Source: Microbacterium paraoxydans (GTDB lineage: Bacteria > Actinomycetota > Actinomycetes > Actinomycetales > Microbacteriaceae). From it: a stretch of DNA of 64,000 nucleotides. Location of the stretch: positions 434,001 to 498,000 of the forward strand of contig NZ_JAIVLG010000002.1 in assembly GCF_020524545.1 (NCBI RefSeq). Reading direction: 5' to 3'. Below the pieces are notes generated by a model that had not been told where the DNA came from, ran no database searches, and worked only from the letters and a program-made list of their open reading frames with translations. Below, one piece after another: positions 16,785-26,882 of this stretch. The translations under genes were made by a program, and so were the position numbers. Each line of letters starts with the position of its first letter. Within the stretch, counting starts at the first letter, position 1.

Positions 16785-17279
16785 TCAGTGCACCTTGAAG
16801 TGGTCGAAGGGTTCGAGGCAGGCGCGGCACTCGAACAGCGCTTTGCACGAGGTCGAGCCGAAGTGGGAGACTTCGCGGGTGTCGAGTGAGCCGCATCGGG
16901 GGCAGCGCACGCTCAACGCGACCCGGATGGGGCCGGTCGACACGGCGGCACGACCGGACGGCGGGGCGATCCCGTATTCCGCGAGCTTGGTCTTGCCGGC
17001 CTCCGTCATCCAGTCCGTCGTCCAGGCGGGGGAGAGGACCAGGCGCACCTCGACCTCGGCGAAGCCGGCAGCCGTGAGGGCGAGCACCACGTCGTCGCGG
17101 ATCGTGTCCACCGCGGGGCAACCGCTGTAGGTCGGGGTGATGTCGACGTGCACACGGGTTCCATCGGCCTCGACCGCACGGAGCACGCCGAGGTCCTCGA
17201 TCGTGAGGACGGGCACCTCGGGGTCGGGCACGGCGGCGGCGATGCGCCAGGCGGCCTGCGTCGGAGTGAGGGTCACCAT
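16785..17279 (-). CDS. paaD: Phenylacetate degradation protein PaaD (iron-sulfur assembly type)
   Basis: 164 residues. The N-terminal ~100 residues are a MIP18/DUF59 domain (VPDPEVPVLTIEDLGVLR and the TPTYSGCPA motif with its reactive Cys), and the C-terminus adds the zinc/iron-type CPRCGS ... CKALFECRAC cluster typical of PaaD. It is needed to mature the epoxidase. Its start overlaps the end of paaC by 7 nt. Confidence 0.95.
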   Translation of the reverse strand: MVTLTPTQAAWRIAAAVPDPEVPVLTIEDLGVLRAVEADGTRVHVDITPTYSGCPAVDTIRDDVVLALTAAGFAEVEVRLVLSPAWTTDWMTEAGKTKLAEYGIAPPSGRAAVSTGPIRVALSVRCPRCGSLDTREVSHFGSTSCKALFECRACLEPFDHFKVH

Positions 17280-18124
17280 GTCGCCCCCGGATGCCGTCGT
17301 GCGAGAACCTGCATCTCGGCGAGGATGTGACCGAGAGGGGTGGCGTGGGCTCCCTGCCTCCCGCCGGCCGATGACGACATGACCGCGGGGACCGACAGCT
17401 CCGCCTCGGCGAAGACGGTGTCGACCACGCCGTCGAAACCGGCGCGGAGAGCCGACGGACGCACGGCGGCAGCGCCGAGGCGGTCGATGAGGTCGTCGTC
17501 GCGGAACAGCTCATCGACATAGGGCCAGACGTCTCCGAGCGCCCGGATGATCCTGGTGCGCGACTCCTCCGTGCCGCCGGCGAGGCGCAGGACCCACTGC
17601 ACCGCGTGATCGCGGTGGTAGTCGACCTCTTTGAGGGACTTCTCGGCGATCGCCGCGAAGGTCTCGTCGCTGCTGGCGCGTAGCGCGGAGTAGAGCTCGA
17701 ACATGAAGGTGGCGACGACGAACTGCCGTGCGATCGTCTGGGCGAAGTCGCCGTTGGGCTGCTCCACGATCCATGCACAGCGGAACTCGGACTCGTCGCG
17801 GAAGAAGGCGAGATCGTCTTCGCTGCGGCCGTCGTACGACCCCGCGTAGTGGAGGAACGACCGCGCGTGGCCGAGGAGATCGAGGGCGATGTTGCCCAGG
17901 GCCACATCCTCCTCCAGCTCCGGTGCTCGGGAGATCCAGGCACCGAGCTGCTGCGACAGGATGAGCGCATCGTCGCCGAGGCGGAGCGCGTACTCGGCGA
18001 TATCGGCGGATGCGGCGACCGCCCCCGTGCCGGAGAGCTCCTGCGACAGGCGGAGCTCATCGACCGAGACGTCGCCGTGGACGTCGATGTCCTCGTGCGC
18101 GGTTTCCGAGTACGGGGCGCTCAC
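17273..18124 (-). CDS. paaC: 1,2-phenylacetyl-CoA epoxidase structural subunit PaaC
   Basis: 283 residues, a ferritin-like helical protein that forms the catalytic heterodimer with PaaA but lacks a full di-iron ligand set. Recognisable elements are EDVALGNIALDLLGHAR, the Tyr/Asp-rich segment after it, and KEVDYHRDHAVQWVLRLAGGT. The N-terminal ~35 residues before the first helix are longer than in E. coli PaaC. Its start overlaps the 3' end of paaB by 4 nt. Confidence 0.95.
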   Translation of the reverse strand: MSAPYSETAHEDIDVHGDVSVDELRLSQELSGTGAVAASADIAEYALRLGDDALILSQQLGAWISRAPELEEDVALGNIALDLLGHARSFLHYAGSYDGRSEDDLAFFRDESEFRCAWIVEQPNGDFAQTIARQFVVATFMFELYSALRASSDETFAAIAEKSLKEVDYHRDHAVQWVLRLAGGTEESRTRIIRALGDVWPYVDELFRDDDLIDRLGAAAVRPSALRAGFDGVVDTVFAEAELSVPAVMSSSAGGRQGAHATPLGHILAEMQVLARRHPGATW

Positions 18125-18429
18125 AGGTGCGGCACTCCCTCGGAAGCCGTGTAGTACACGGCGTGCCGGTAGTTCTTGCCGGCGGGGCTCTCGAAGTAGG
18201 CGCCCTTGGCGTCGGGGTCGCTCGTCGTGATCGCGTCCGCCGGTGCGACCCAGATCGAGACGCCCTCACCGCGGCGCGTGTAGAGATCGCGGGCGTTGCG
18301 GATCGCCATCTCGGCGTCCGGCGCGTGGAGCGACCCGACGTGCACGTGGCTCAGTCCGCGGTTCGCCCGGACGAACACCTCCCACAGCGGCCAGGGCTCC
18401 CGTTCGTCCGCCCCCGGCGTCGCCATCAT
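18121..18429 (-). CDS. paaB: 1,2-phenylacetyl-CoA epoxidase subunit PaaB
   Basis: 102 residues; the small PaaB subunit bridging PaaAC dimers. [23 protein letters not shown] and the [15 protein letters not shown] helix are diagnostic. The ATG at 18429 forms an ATGA overlap with the paaA stop; a second ATG immediately follows at 18426 and could equally be used. Though short, it is a fully typical family member. Confidence 0.95.
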   Translation of the reverse strand: MMATPGADEREPWPLWEVFVRANRGLSHVHVGSLHAPDAEMAIRNARDLYTRRGEGVSIWVAPADAITTSDPDAKGAYFESPAGKNYRHAVYYTASEGVPHL

Positions 18430-19400
18430 GCCACCGCCTTCGTCTTCCGTGCCTGCTTGCGTGCGTACTCCGCCGCGGCCTCGCGAACCCACGCGCCCTC
18501 TTCGTGCGCGGTACGTCGCCGTTCGAGGCGCTCGGCGTTGCACGGGCCGTTGCCGCGCACGACCTCGAAGAACTCGTCCCAATCGATCTCGCCGATCACG
18601 TACTGGCCGGTCTCCTCGTCGAAGCGCAGGTCGGGGTCGGGCAGGGTCACCCCGAGGATCTCGGCCTGGGGCACGAGCATCCCGACGAAGCGCTGGCGCA
18701 GCTCGTCGTTGGAGAAGCGCTTGATCTTCCACTTCATCGACTGCGCCGAGTTGGGGGACTGGTCGTCGGGCGGTCCGAACATCGCCAGGCTCGGCCAGTA
18801 CCAGCGGTTCACGGCGTCCTGGGCCATCTCACGCTGCTCCTCGGACCCCTGCATCAGAGTGAGCAGGATCTCGAAGCCCTGCCGCTGGTGGAAGGACTCC
18901 TCCTTGCACACCCGCACCATCGCGCGGCCGTAGGGGCCGTACGACGCGCGGCACAGCGGCACCTGGTTGCAGATCGCGGCACCGTCGACGAGCCAGCCGA
19001 TCGCGCCCATGTCGGCCCAGGTCGGGGTGGGGTAGTTGAAGATCGAGGAGTACTTCGCCTTGCCGGTGATGAGCTGATCCATCATCTCGTCCCGCGTGGT
19101 GCCCAGGGTCTGCGCGGCGGAATACAGGTAGAGACCGTGGCCGGCTTCGTCCTGGACCTTCGCCATCAGGATGGCCTTGCGCTTCAGGCTCGGGGCGCGC
19201 GTGATCCAGTTGCCCTCGGGCTGCATGCCGATGATCTCGGAGTGCGCATGCTGGGAGATCTGCCTGACCAGGGTCTTGCGGTAGGCGTCGGGCATCCAGT
19301 CGCGCGGCTCGATGCGCTGCTCGTTCGCGATGAGTTCGTCGAAGAGACGCTCCTCGTCGGAGGGCTCGCTCACCAGGGACAGGTCTGCGGGACTGGTCAT
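18426..19400 (-). CDS. paaA: 1,2-phenylacetyl-CoA epoxidase catalytic subunit PaaA
   Basis: 324 residues, the di-iron monooxygenase that inserts one O atom across C1-C2 of phenylacetyl-CoA. Carboxylate/His ligand helices are visible: [20 protein letters not shown] near 80-100 and [15 protein letters not shown] near 165-180, plus the RDWMPDAYR start typical of PaaA. First gene of paaABCDE-G; a PaaR-type operator lies 30-51 bp upstream. Confidence 0.97.
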   Translation of the reverse strand: MTSPADLSLVSEPSDEERLFDELIANEQRIEPRDWMPDAYRKTLVRQISQHAHSEIIGMQPEGNWITRAPSLKRKAILMAKVQDEAGHGLYLYSAAQTLGTTRDEMMDQLITGKAKYSSIFNYPTPTWADMGAIGWLVDGAAICNQVPLCRASYGPYGRAMVRVCKEESFHQRQGFEILLTLMQGSEEQREMAQDAVNRWYWPSLAMFGPPDDQSPNSAQSMKWKIKRFSNDELRQRFVGMLVPQAEILGVTLPDPDLRFDEETGQYVIGEIDWDEFFEVVRGNGPCNAERLERRRTAHEEGAWVREAAAEYARKQARKTKAVA

Positions 19401-19429
19401 CGTCGACTCCTCGGCGTCAGGTCATCTTT

Positions 19430-19451
19430 ACTGACCGATCGTTAGGTAATT
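19430..19451. promoter_or_regulatory. PaaR operator upstream of paaA
   Basis: Left half ACTGACCGATCG matches the actinobacterial PaaR consensus as I recall it for Corynebacterium (ACTNACCG, spacer NNCGNN, CGGTNAGT); the right half, TTAGGTAATT, is weaker. It lies 30 bp from the paaA start. Four related sites occur in the window. Confidence 0.8.
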
Positions 19452-19515
19452 CTGGCACACCGAAGCACCGGATTCAAGACGGTGTGCAGCGCGTGCTGTC
19501 GAGGAGGAGTCCGAC

Positions 19516-21666
19516 GTGTCGGCGGGGTGGGGCAGAGTGGAGGGCATGTCCTATCCCGTCTCCGCCACCCGCGAGGCCGCACTCGCCGCACTGCGCGAAC
19601 TCGTCGGCCGCCCCGATGCCGACTTCCACGACGGGCAGTACGAAGCGATCGAGGCGCTGGTCGAGGGTCGCCGCCGGGCGCTCGTGGTGCAGCGCACGGG
19701 GTGGGGGAAGTCGGCGGTGTACTTCGTCGCGACGCTACTGCTGCGCAGACAGGGAGCCGGGCCGACCGTGCTCGTCTCGCCGCTGCTGGCACTCATGCGC
19801 GATCAGATCGCCGCCGCTGAACGAGCCGGTGTCCGGGCCGTCGCGATCAACTCCACGAACGCCCATGAATGGGCCGAGGTGCTCGCGCAGCTCGACCGCG
19901 ACGAGGTCGACGTGCTGCTGGTCTCTCCCGAGCGGCTCAACAATCCCGCTTTCCGGGAGCAGCAGCTTCCGGCCCTGGTTCGTCGCATCGGCATGCTCGT
20001 GGTCGACGAGGCGCATTGCATCAGCGACTGGGGGCACGACTTCCGTCCCGACTACCGACGCCTGCGGGACCTGATCGCGCAGATGCCCGCCGATGTGCCC
20101 GTGCTCGCGACGACGGCCACGGCGAACAGTCGCGTCGTCGCCGATGTCGCCGAGCAGCTCGGTGTCCTGCAGCCCTCCGGGGAAGCAGCCGCCGAACCGG
20201 TGCTCACGATTCGCGGACCGCTCGCGCGCACGTCGTTGCGGTTGGGGGTGCTGCGCCTGCGTGATTCGACGAGCCGTCTCGCCTGGCTGCTGAGTCACCT
20301 CGACGACCTCCCCGGCTCCGGCATCATCTACACGCTCACGGTCGCAGCTGCGGTCGACACCGCTCGTCTGCTGCGTGAGCGCGGTCACGATGTGCGCGCC
20401 TACACAGGCCAGACCGACACCGAGGAGCGCGCGGAGTCCGAAGGGCTGCTCAAGCGCAACGAGGTCAAGGCACTGGTCGCCACGAGCGCGCTGGGGATGG
20501 GGTTCGACAAGCCGGATCTGGGTTTCGTGCTGCACCTCGGTGCTCCGTCTTCGCCCGTCGCGTACTACCAGCAGGTCGGTCGTGCCGGTCGTGCGAGCGA
20601 GAGTGCGGACGTGCTGCTGCTGCCCGGGGCCGAGGACCGCGACATCTGGCACTACTTCGCCACGGCGTCGATGCCGGACCGTGAGCGTGCGGAGCGGGTC
20701 ATCGGCGCCCTCGGCGACACCCCGATCTCGACACCGGCGCTCGAGGCGATGGTCGACATCCGCCGCACTCCTCTCGAGCTGTTGCTCAAGGTGCTCGACG
20801 TCGACGGTGCGGTCCGGCGTGTGCAGGGCGGGTGGGTCGCGACCGGCGAGCCCTGGAACTACGACGCGGAGCGCTACGAGCGGATCGCCGCCGAGCGGAT
20901 CGCAGAGCAGCAGCACATGATCGAGTACGAGCAGACCGACGGGTGCCGCATGGAGTTCCTGCAGCGGGCGTTGGACGATGACACGGCTGCGCCCTGCGGG
21001 CGGTGCGACAACTGCGCAGGCGGATGGTTCCCGCGTGAGGTCGGGGAGTCCGCGAGCTCGCACGCCGCGGAATCCCTCGACCGGGTGGGGGTTCCGATCG
21101 AGCCCCGTCGTGCCTGGCCGACCGGCGCCGACCGGCTCGAGGTGCCGGTCAAGGGGCGGATCCCCGTCGACGAGCAGGCGAGCGAGGGCCGGGCGCTGGC
21201 GCGACTCACCGATCTGGGGTGGGGAGGTACCCTGCGTGAGATCTTCGCCGCGGGCGCTTCCGACGCCGAGGTGACCCCGCAGCTGCTGCAGGCGTGCATC
21301 CGCGTGCTCGCGGGGTGGGGGTGGGCGGAGCGGCCGGTGGCCGTCGTGGCCACGCCCTCGCGCTCGCACCCGCTGACGGTCGACTCGCTTGCGCGCGGTC
21401 TCGCCCAGGTCGGGCGCCTGCCGTACCTCGGTGCCCTCGAGCCCATCGGCGGCGGTCCCTCGGGCGGACCGGGCGGGAACAGTGTCTTCCGTCTCGCCGG
21501 ACTCTGGGATCGCTTGAGTGCTCAGCATCTCGAGGTGCCGTCGGGGCCGGTGCTGCTCGTGGATGATCTGGTGGACAGCCGGTGGACGATGACGGTCGCG
21601 GCCCGTGTGCTCCGGCAGGCCGGTGCGACCGAGGTGCTGCCCTTCGCGCTGGCGCTGCGCGGCTGA
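19516..21666 (+). CDS. RecQ-family ATP-dependent DNA helicase fused to a C-terminal phosphoribosyltransferase-like domain
   Basis: 716 residues. Superfamily 2 motifs in order: Walker A in RTGWGKSAVYF near 59, DEAHCISDWGHDFRPDYR near 166, TTATAN near 205, and motif VI QQVGRAGRA near 354. A RecQ-type zinc cluster is visible as CRMEF ... CGRCDNC near 475-500. The helicase proper ends near 530. From about 600 the chain carries a PRTase-like core ending in VLLVDDLVDSRWTM (about 679-692), which resembles the PRPP loop of ComF-type transferases. GTG 19516 is chosen for its GAGGAGG site 8 nt upstream; ATG 19546 is the alternative. It is divergent from paaA and unrelated to phenylacetate use. Confidence 0.9.
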   Translation: MSAGWGRVEGMSYPVSATREAALAALRELVGRPDADFHDGQYEAIEALVEGRRRALVVQRTGWGKSAVYFVATLLLRRQGAGPTVLVSPLLALMRDQIAAAERAGVRAVAINSTNAHEWAEVLAQLDRDEVDVLLVSPERLNNPAFREQQLPALVRRIGMLVVDEAHCISDWGHDFRPDYRRLRDLIAQMPADVPVLATTATANSRVVADVAEQLGVLQPSGEAAAEPVLTIRGPLARTSLRLGVLRLRDSTSRLAWLLSHLDDLPGSGIIYTLTVAAAVDTARLLRERGHDVRAYTGQTDTEERAESEGLLKRNEVKALVATSALGMGFDKPDLGFVLHLGAPSSPVAYYQQVGRAGRASESADVLLLPGAEDRDIWHYFATASMPDRERAERVIGALGDTPISTPALEAMVDIRRTPLELLLKVLDVDGAVRRVQGGWVATGEPWNYDAERYERIAAERIAEQQHMIEYEQTDGCRMEFLQRALDDDTAAPCGRCDNCAGGWFPREVGESASSHAAESLDRVGVPIEPRRAWPTGADRLEVPVKGRIPVDEQASEGRALARLTDLGWGGTLREIFAAGASDAEVTPQLLQACIRVLAGWGWAERPVAVVATPSRSHPLTVDSLARGLAQVGRLPYLGALEPIGGGPSGGPGGNSVFRLAGLWDRLSAQHLEVPSGPVLLVDDLVDSRWTMTVAARVLRQAGATEVLPFALALRG

Positions 21667-21686
21667 CGTGGGCCCGTCGGCGGCTG

Positions 21687-22454
21687 TCAGTCGTCGGCCG
21701 GTGCGACGCGCGGCGGCCAGCTGGTGGCGCCGAGCTCGCGTGAGATGTTGCGGGCCGTCTCCCTGAGGGCGTTGAGGATCGCATCTGAGGCCGGGGTCTG
21801 CGACGTCGGAAGCACCACGGCGACGGCCGCGACGATGTCGTTCGAGGCGTCGGCGACGGGGGCGGCGAGGGAGGACTCCCCGAGCACGGCTTCGTCGAAT
21901 TCGCCGGCGGTCCCGCGTTCGGCGATCGACGGCAGCTCCAACGTCAAGCGCGCCACGTCCGTGATGGTGTCGCCGGTGAGGCTGCGCAGCGGCTGTTCGA
22001 AGACGCTCTGCTGGAAGCCCTGATCGTAGGCGAGCAGGACCTTGCCCATCGCCGAGGCGTGCGCGGGAATCGCGACCCCGGTCTCCAGCATCTGCTGGCT
22101 GTCGTCGGGGCGCAGGTTGTGGTGGATGACGAGCACGTCGGTGAAGTGCGGGGCGCCCAGTCGCACCGAGAGGTTGGTGCGACGTGCGAGCTCCTGCGTC
22201 CATCGCATCGCCCGCGCACGCACATCGAGGGTGTCGAGGTAGACGTTGCTCAGGCGCAGGAGGGTCGGGCCGAGCATGTATCGCTGGCCGCCGCGTTCCT
22301 TCGCGACGAGCCCATGCGCACGCAGCGACTTGACGATCCCGTGCACCGTCGATGGCGGCAGGCCGAGCGCCGCGGACAGGTCGGTGATGCCGAGATGGCG
22401 TGCTCCCTGGAGCAGTTCGAGGATCTTCGCCGCGCGGTCGATCGCCTGGATCAC
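21687..22454 (-). CDS. IclR-family regulator, probable repressor of the dha operon
   Basis: 255 residues: winged helix at about 5-65 (ITDLSAALGLPPSTVHGIVKSL) and an IclR effector domain with HASAMGKVLLAY near 130-142. It is divergent from dhaK, with 156 bp between them that contain a good promoter whose -10 region overlaps the inverted repeat ATTCG-N7-CGAAT. That arrangement suggests repression of dhaKLM, relieved by dihydroxyacetone or a related triose; the ligand is inferred from context only. It converges on the RecQ gene 20 bp away. Confidence 0.88.
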   Translation of the reverse strand: MIQAIDRAAKILELLQGARHLGITDLSAALGLPPSTVHGIVKSLRAHGLVAKERGGQRYMLGPTLLRLSNVYLDTLDVRARAMRWTQELARRTNLSVRLGAPHFTDVLVIHHNLRPDDSQQMLETGVAIPAHASAMGKVLLAYDQGFQQSVFEQPLRSLTGDTITDVARLTLELPSIAERGTAGEFDEAVLGESSLAAPVADASNDIVAAVAVVLPTSQTPASDAILNALRETARNISRELGATSWPPRVAPADD

Positions 22455-22518
22455 GGGAGTCCTCCTTCCGGTGCGTCGTCGAGCCGGTGTCGGTCGAGCC
22501 GGCCTTCACGAATGATCT

Positions 22519-22560
22519 TGACAACCCGACTGGCTCCGAGCATATTCGACATTAACGAAT
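22519..22560 (+). promoter_or_regulatory. dhaK promoter with overlapping inverted-repeat operator
   Basis: A consensus -35 TTGACA (22519-22524) is 16 bp from CATATT (22541-22546). The inverted repeat ATTCG-N7-CGAAT (22544-22560) begins inside the -10 box. A protein bound here would block RNA polymerase. The dhaK start follows at 22611 after AAAGGAG. Confidence 0.65.
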
Positions 22561-22610
22561 TCCTTTCGGATTTTGCGCACCAGACCCCAAGGATCAAAGG
22601 AGATCGAGTG

Positions 22611-23602
<992 letters not shown>

Positions 23603-23603
<1 letters not shown>

Positions 23604-24244
23604 TGGCCGCTGTCGACACCGCCGTCCTCGCCGACTGGGTCGCCCGGTTCGGCACGGTCGTCACCGACAAGCGCGACTGGCTCACCGAACTCGACTCGGC
23701 CATCGGCGACGCGGATCACGGCGCGAACATGGCCCGAGGGATGAGCGCCGTCGGCGAGAAGCTCGCTGCGGGCGCACCCGGAACGATCGACGAGCTGCTG
23801 AAGACCGTCGGCATGACCCTGGTGAGCTCGGTCGGCGGGGCCAGCGGACCGCTCTACGGGACCTTCTTCCTGCGGATGGGGATGACGGCCGGAGCGGTGT
23901 CCGAGCTCGACGGTCCGGCCCTGGCGGCCGCGCTGCGTGCAGGGCTCGACGGCATCGTCGCGCGCGGTAAGGCGGAAGCGGGGGACAAGACGATGTTCGA
24001 CGCGATGGCACCGGCCGTCGACGCGATGGACGCAGCGCTCGCCGAGGGCTCGACCGTCGCGGCTGCCGTCACCGCCGCCGCGGAAGCCGCGGAACAGGGG
24101 CGTGACGCCACGTTGCCGCTCGTCGCACGCAAGGGGCGCGCGAGCTACCTCGGGGAGCGCAGCGCAGGCCACCTCGACCCCGGGGCGGCTTCCACCGCGA
24201 TCCTCTTCGACACGCTCGCCGCGGCGGTCGCGGGCAGCGCCTGA
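23603..24244 (+). CDS. dhaL: Dihydroxyacetone kinase ADP-binding subunit DhaL
   Basis: 213 residues, the DhaL domain that holds a permanently bound ADP, which is phosphorylated by DhaM and then passes phosphate to dihydroxyacetone. The Mg-binding aspartates are in DSAIGDADHGANMARG near 30-45; the SSVGGASGPLYGTFF nucleotide loop is near 74-88. ATG 23603 shares one base with the dhaK stop. Confidence 0.96.
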
Positions 24245-26736
24245 TGATCGGTATCGTCGCCGTCTCCCACAGCGCACGGCTCGGGGAGGCGGCACTGGAG
24301 CTTGCCCTGCAGATGGTCCAGGGACCGGCAGTGCGCGTGCGGGTCGCCGCCGGTGCGGGCGTGGACGGCGAGGGCGTGCCGGTCCTCGGAACGGATGCCG
24401 TGGCCGTGGCCGCCGCGATCGATGAGCTCGCCGCCGACTGCGACGGAGTCCTGATCCTGATGGACCTCGGCTCGGCGGTGCTGAGCGCCGAACTCGCGCT
24501 CGAACTGCGCACGAGCGACGTGCCCGTCCGGCTCGCTCCCGCGCCGTTCGTGGAGGGACTGCTCGCCGCGGTCGTCTCCGCCGCGGCGGGGAGCGACCTG
24601 GATACGGTGGCCGCAGAGGCGTCCGCCGCGCTCGGGGCGAAGACCGGCCAGCTCGGCGTCACGGACGGTGACGGACCGGCGGCTGCTCCGGAGTCGTCGG
24701 ACGCCGTGCCGTCCGCAGAGGGCGAGGACGTCGGGGAGGCGCTCGTGCGCCGCGTGCGGGTCCGCAATCCGCAGGGACTCCACGCGCGTCCTGCTGCTCT
24801 GATCGCCGAGGCCTCCGCAGGGGCGGAGGTGCGTCTGCGACGTCTTCCCGACGGGCCCGATGCTTCGGCCGCGAGTCTTTCTCGCCTGCTGGTCCTCGGG
24901 GCGCGGCAGGGCGACGAGATCGAACTGACCGTGCGGGGCGCGCAGTCCGCCACCGTGCTCGACCGACTGACGGCGCTGTTCCACGACGGGTTCGGCGAGG
25001 GAACGGAGGCGGCACCACCCGCACCCGCCTCGGCCGCCCTGACGGAGAGTCCCGCCGATGACGAGGCGTCGCCTGTCGTGATCGCCCCCGGAGCCGTGCT
25101 GCGAGGACGCGGGGTGAGCCCCGGTCGGGTAGCGGCACCCGTCGTCCATCTCGCGCCGCCCGTGGCGGAGCCCGACGCGGCCACCGTCGTCGCGGCGGAC
25201 GAGCGTGATGCCGAAGTCTCGGCGATCGAATGGGCGGCCGTGGCCGTGGCCGATCAGCTGCGGACCCGCACGGCGCAGGCGACCGGGGAGGCGCGGGCGA
25301 TCCTCGACGCGTCGCGACTGCTCGCGTCCGATCCGGAGCTGGTCTCCGAGGCGACCGCACTGGTTCGAGCGAAGGGCCGAAGCGCCGCACGCGCCGTGTG
25401 GGAGACCGGCCTGGCGCACGAGAAGGGCCTCGCAGCACTGGGCGGTCGGATGGCGGAGCGGGCGGCGGACATCCGCGACGTCCGCGACAGGATCATCGCC
25501 GAGATCCTCCAAGTCGACATGCCGGGAGTGCCGGAGCGTGAGGAACCGTTCGTGCTGGTCGCGACCGATCTGTCTCCTGCCGACACGGCGACCCTGGGTG
25601 AGGGGCGCTGCGTCGGCCTGGTCACCGAGCAGGGGGGCCCGACCTCCCATACGGCGATCATCGCCCGCTCGCTCGGGCTTCCCGCCGTGGTCGGCGTGGT
25701 CGGCGCCGTCGGCATCCCCGTCGGCGCGACGCTTCTCGTCGACGGCGGACGCGGCACGGTCGAGGTCGATCCGCCGCAGTCACGGGTCACGGAAGCGGCG
25801 GCTGCCGACGCGGTGGAGTTCGACGGGACCGGGCGGCTCGCCGACGGTCACCACCTCCCGCTGCTCGCGAACGTCGGCGGGGCCGCAGACGCCGTGAACG
25901 CGGCGGCGGCCCATGCGGAGGGCGTGGGGCTGTTCCGCACGGAGTTCTGCTTCCTGGACAGGGACGATGCCCCATCGGTGGACGAGCAGACGGCTGCGTA
26001 CCGGGGTGTGCTCGCTGCGTTCTCCGGCCGCAAGGTGGTCGTGCGGACGTTGGATGCCGGGAGCGACAAGCCCCTCCCGTTCGCGAACGCCGATGACGAG
26101 GACAACCCGGCGCTGGGTGTGCGCGGGCTGCGGATCGCGCGTCGTCGCCCGGAGCTCCTCGACGACCAGCTGCGGGCGCTCGCCCGGGCTGCGCGGGCGG
26201 AAGCGGCGCACGTCGAGGTGATGGCACCGATGGTCGCGACGGTCGAAGAGGCGCGGGAGTTCGCCGAGCAGGCTCGCGCCGCGGGGATCGAGCGTGCGGG
26301 CATCATGATCGAGACCCCCGCGGCCGCGTTGCTCGCCGCGGAGCTGTTCGAGGTGGTCGACTTCGTGAGCCTGGGCACGAACGACCTGGCCCAGTACACA
26401 CTCGCCGCGGACCGGCTGCTGAGCGACCTCGGAGACCTGAACGACCCGTGGCAGCCCGCCGTCCTGCGCCTGATCGGCATCGTCGGGGAGGCGGGGAGGG
26501 CCGCCGGGAAACCCGTCGGGGTGTGCGGGGAGGCCGCGGGCGACCCCGCGCTCGCTCCGGTGCTCGTGGGGCTGGGTGCCACGTCGTTGTCGATGACTCC
26601 CCGCTCGCTCGGCCGCGTTGCCGCGGCTCTCTCCGAGATGAGCGAGGACGAGTGCCGGCGCGCGGCGAAGGCGGTGCTCGCCGCTGCCACCGTGGCGGAG
26701 GCGCGCGCGGTGGCGGGCCACGCCGAAGACGCGTGA
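24244..26736 (+). CDS. dhaM: DhaM-HPr-enzyme I fusion (dihydroxyacetone kinase phosphotransferase)
   Basis: 830 residues in three modules. EIIA-like DhaM domain 1-130 with phospho-acceptor H9 (VAVSHS). HPr domain about 165-250 with H180 in NPQGLHARPAAL. Enzyme I from about 280 to 830: phospho-His H469 in GGPTSHTAIIARSLGLPAVVG and a complete PEP-binding barrel (GVGLFRTEFCFLDR, GTNDLAQYTLAADR, and the catalytic-loop Cys C761 in VGVCGEAAGDP). E. coli DhaM (about 470 residues) stops after the N-terminal EI domain and depends on the general EI; this one has the PEP site and could run from PEP to DhaL alone. Its start shares one base with the dhaL stop. Confidence 0.95.
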   Translation: MIGIVAVSHSARLGEAALELALQMVQGPAVRVRVAAGAGVDGEGVPVLGTDAVAVAAAIDELAADCDGVLILMDLGSAVLSAELALELRTSDVPVRLAPAPFVEGLLAAVVSAAAGSDLDTVAAEASAALGAKTGQLGVTDGDGPAAAPESSDAVPSAEGEDVGEALVRRVRVRNPQGLHARPAALIAEASAGAEVRLRRLPDGPDASAASLSRLLVLGARQGDEIELTVRGAQSATVLDRLTALFHDGFGEGTEAAPPAPASAALTESPADDEASPVVIAPGAVLRGRGVSPGRVAAPVVHLAPPVAEPDAATVVAADERDAEVSAIEWAAVAVADQLRTRTAQATGEARAILDASRLLASDPELVSEATALVRAKGRSAARAVWETGLAHEKGLAALGGRMAERAADIRDVRDRIIAEILQVDMPGVPEREEPFVLVATDLSPADTATLGEGRCVGLVTEQGGPTSHTAIIARSLGLPAVVGVVGAVGIPVGATLLVDGGRGTVEVDPPQSRVTEAAAADAVEFDGTGRLADGHHLPLLANVGGAADAVNAAAAHAEGVGLFRTEFCFLDRDDAPSVDEQTAAYRGVLAAFSGRKVVVRTLDAGSDKPLPFANADDEDNPALGVRGLRIARRRPELLDDQLRALARAARAEAAHVEVMAPMVATVEEAREFAEQARAAGIERAGIMIETPAAALLAAELFEVVDFVSLGTNDLAQYTLAADRLLSDLGDLNDPWQPAVLRLIGIVGEAGRAAGKPVGVCGEAAGDPALAPVLVGLGATSLSMTPRSLGRVAAALSEMSEDECRRAAKAVLAAATVAEARAVAGHAEDA

Positions 26737-26748
26737 TCGCCGCGTGCA

Positions 26749-26799
26749 TGTCCGGTGCGGCATGTTCTTCATCTCATTCCGATCTCGACATGCCGGACA
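26749..26799. repeat. Imperfect inverted repeat after the dha operon
   Basis: TGTCCGG-TGCG-GCATG (26749-26764) pairs with CATGCCGGACA (26789-26799) if the TGCG is bulged, enclosing a 24-nt loop. It lies just past the dhaM stop and could act as a terminator, but no T-run follows. Confidence 0.4.
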
Positions 26800-26882
26800 C
26801 TCCGTGCGGGGCGGCGACTCCTCCGTAGGCTCGGCATTCACGGGGGTGTCGGAGCCGACGCCGAAGACGAATCGGAGGGGAC

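Noticed and set aside
19735..22524. A minus-strand open frame of about 930 codons over RecQ and the IclR gene.
   Set aside because: Antisense to RecQ and out of frame with the IclR protein; Arg/His/Pro-rich, no motif.
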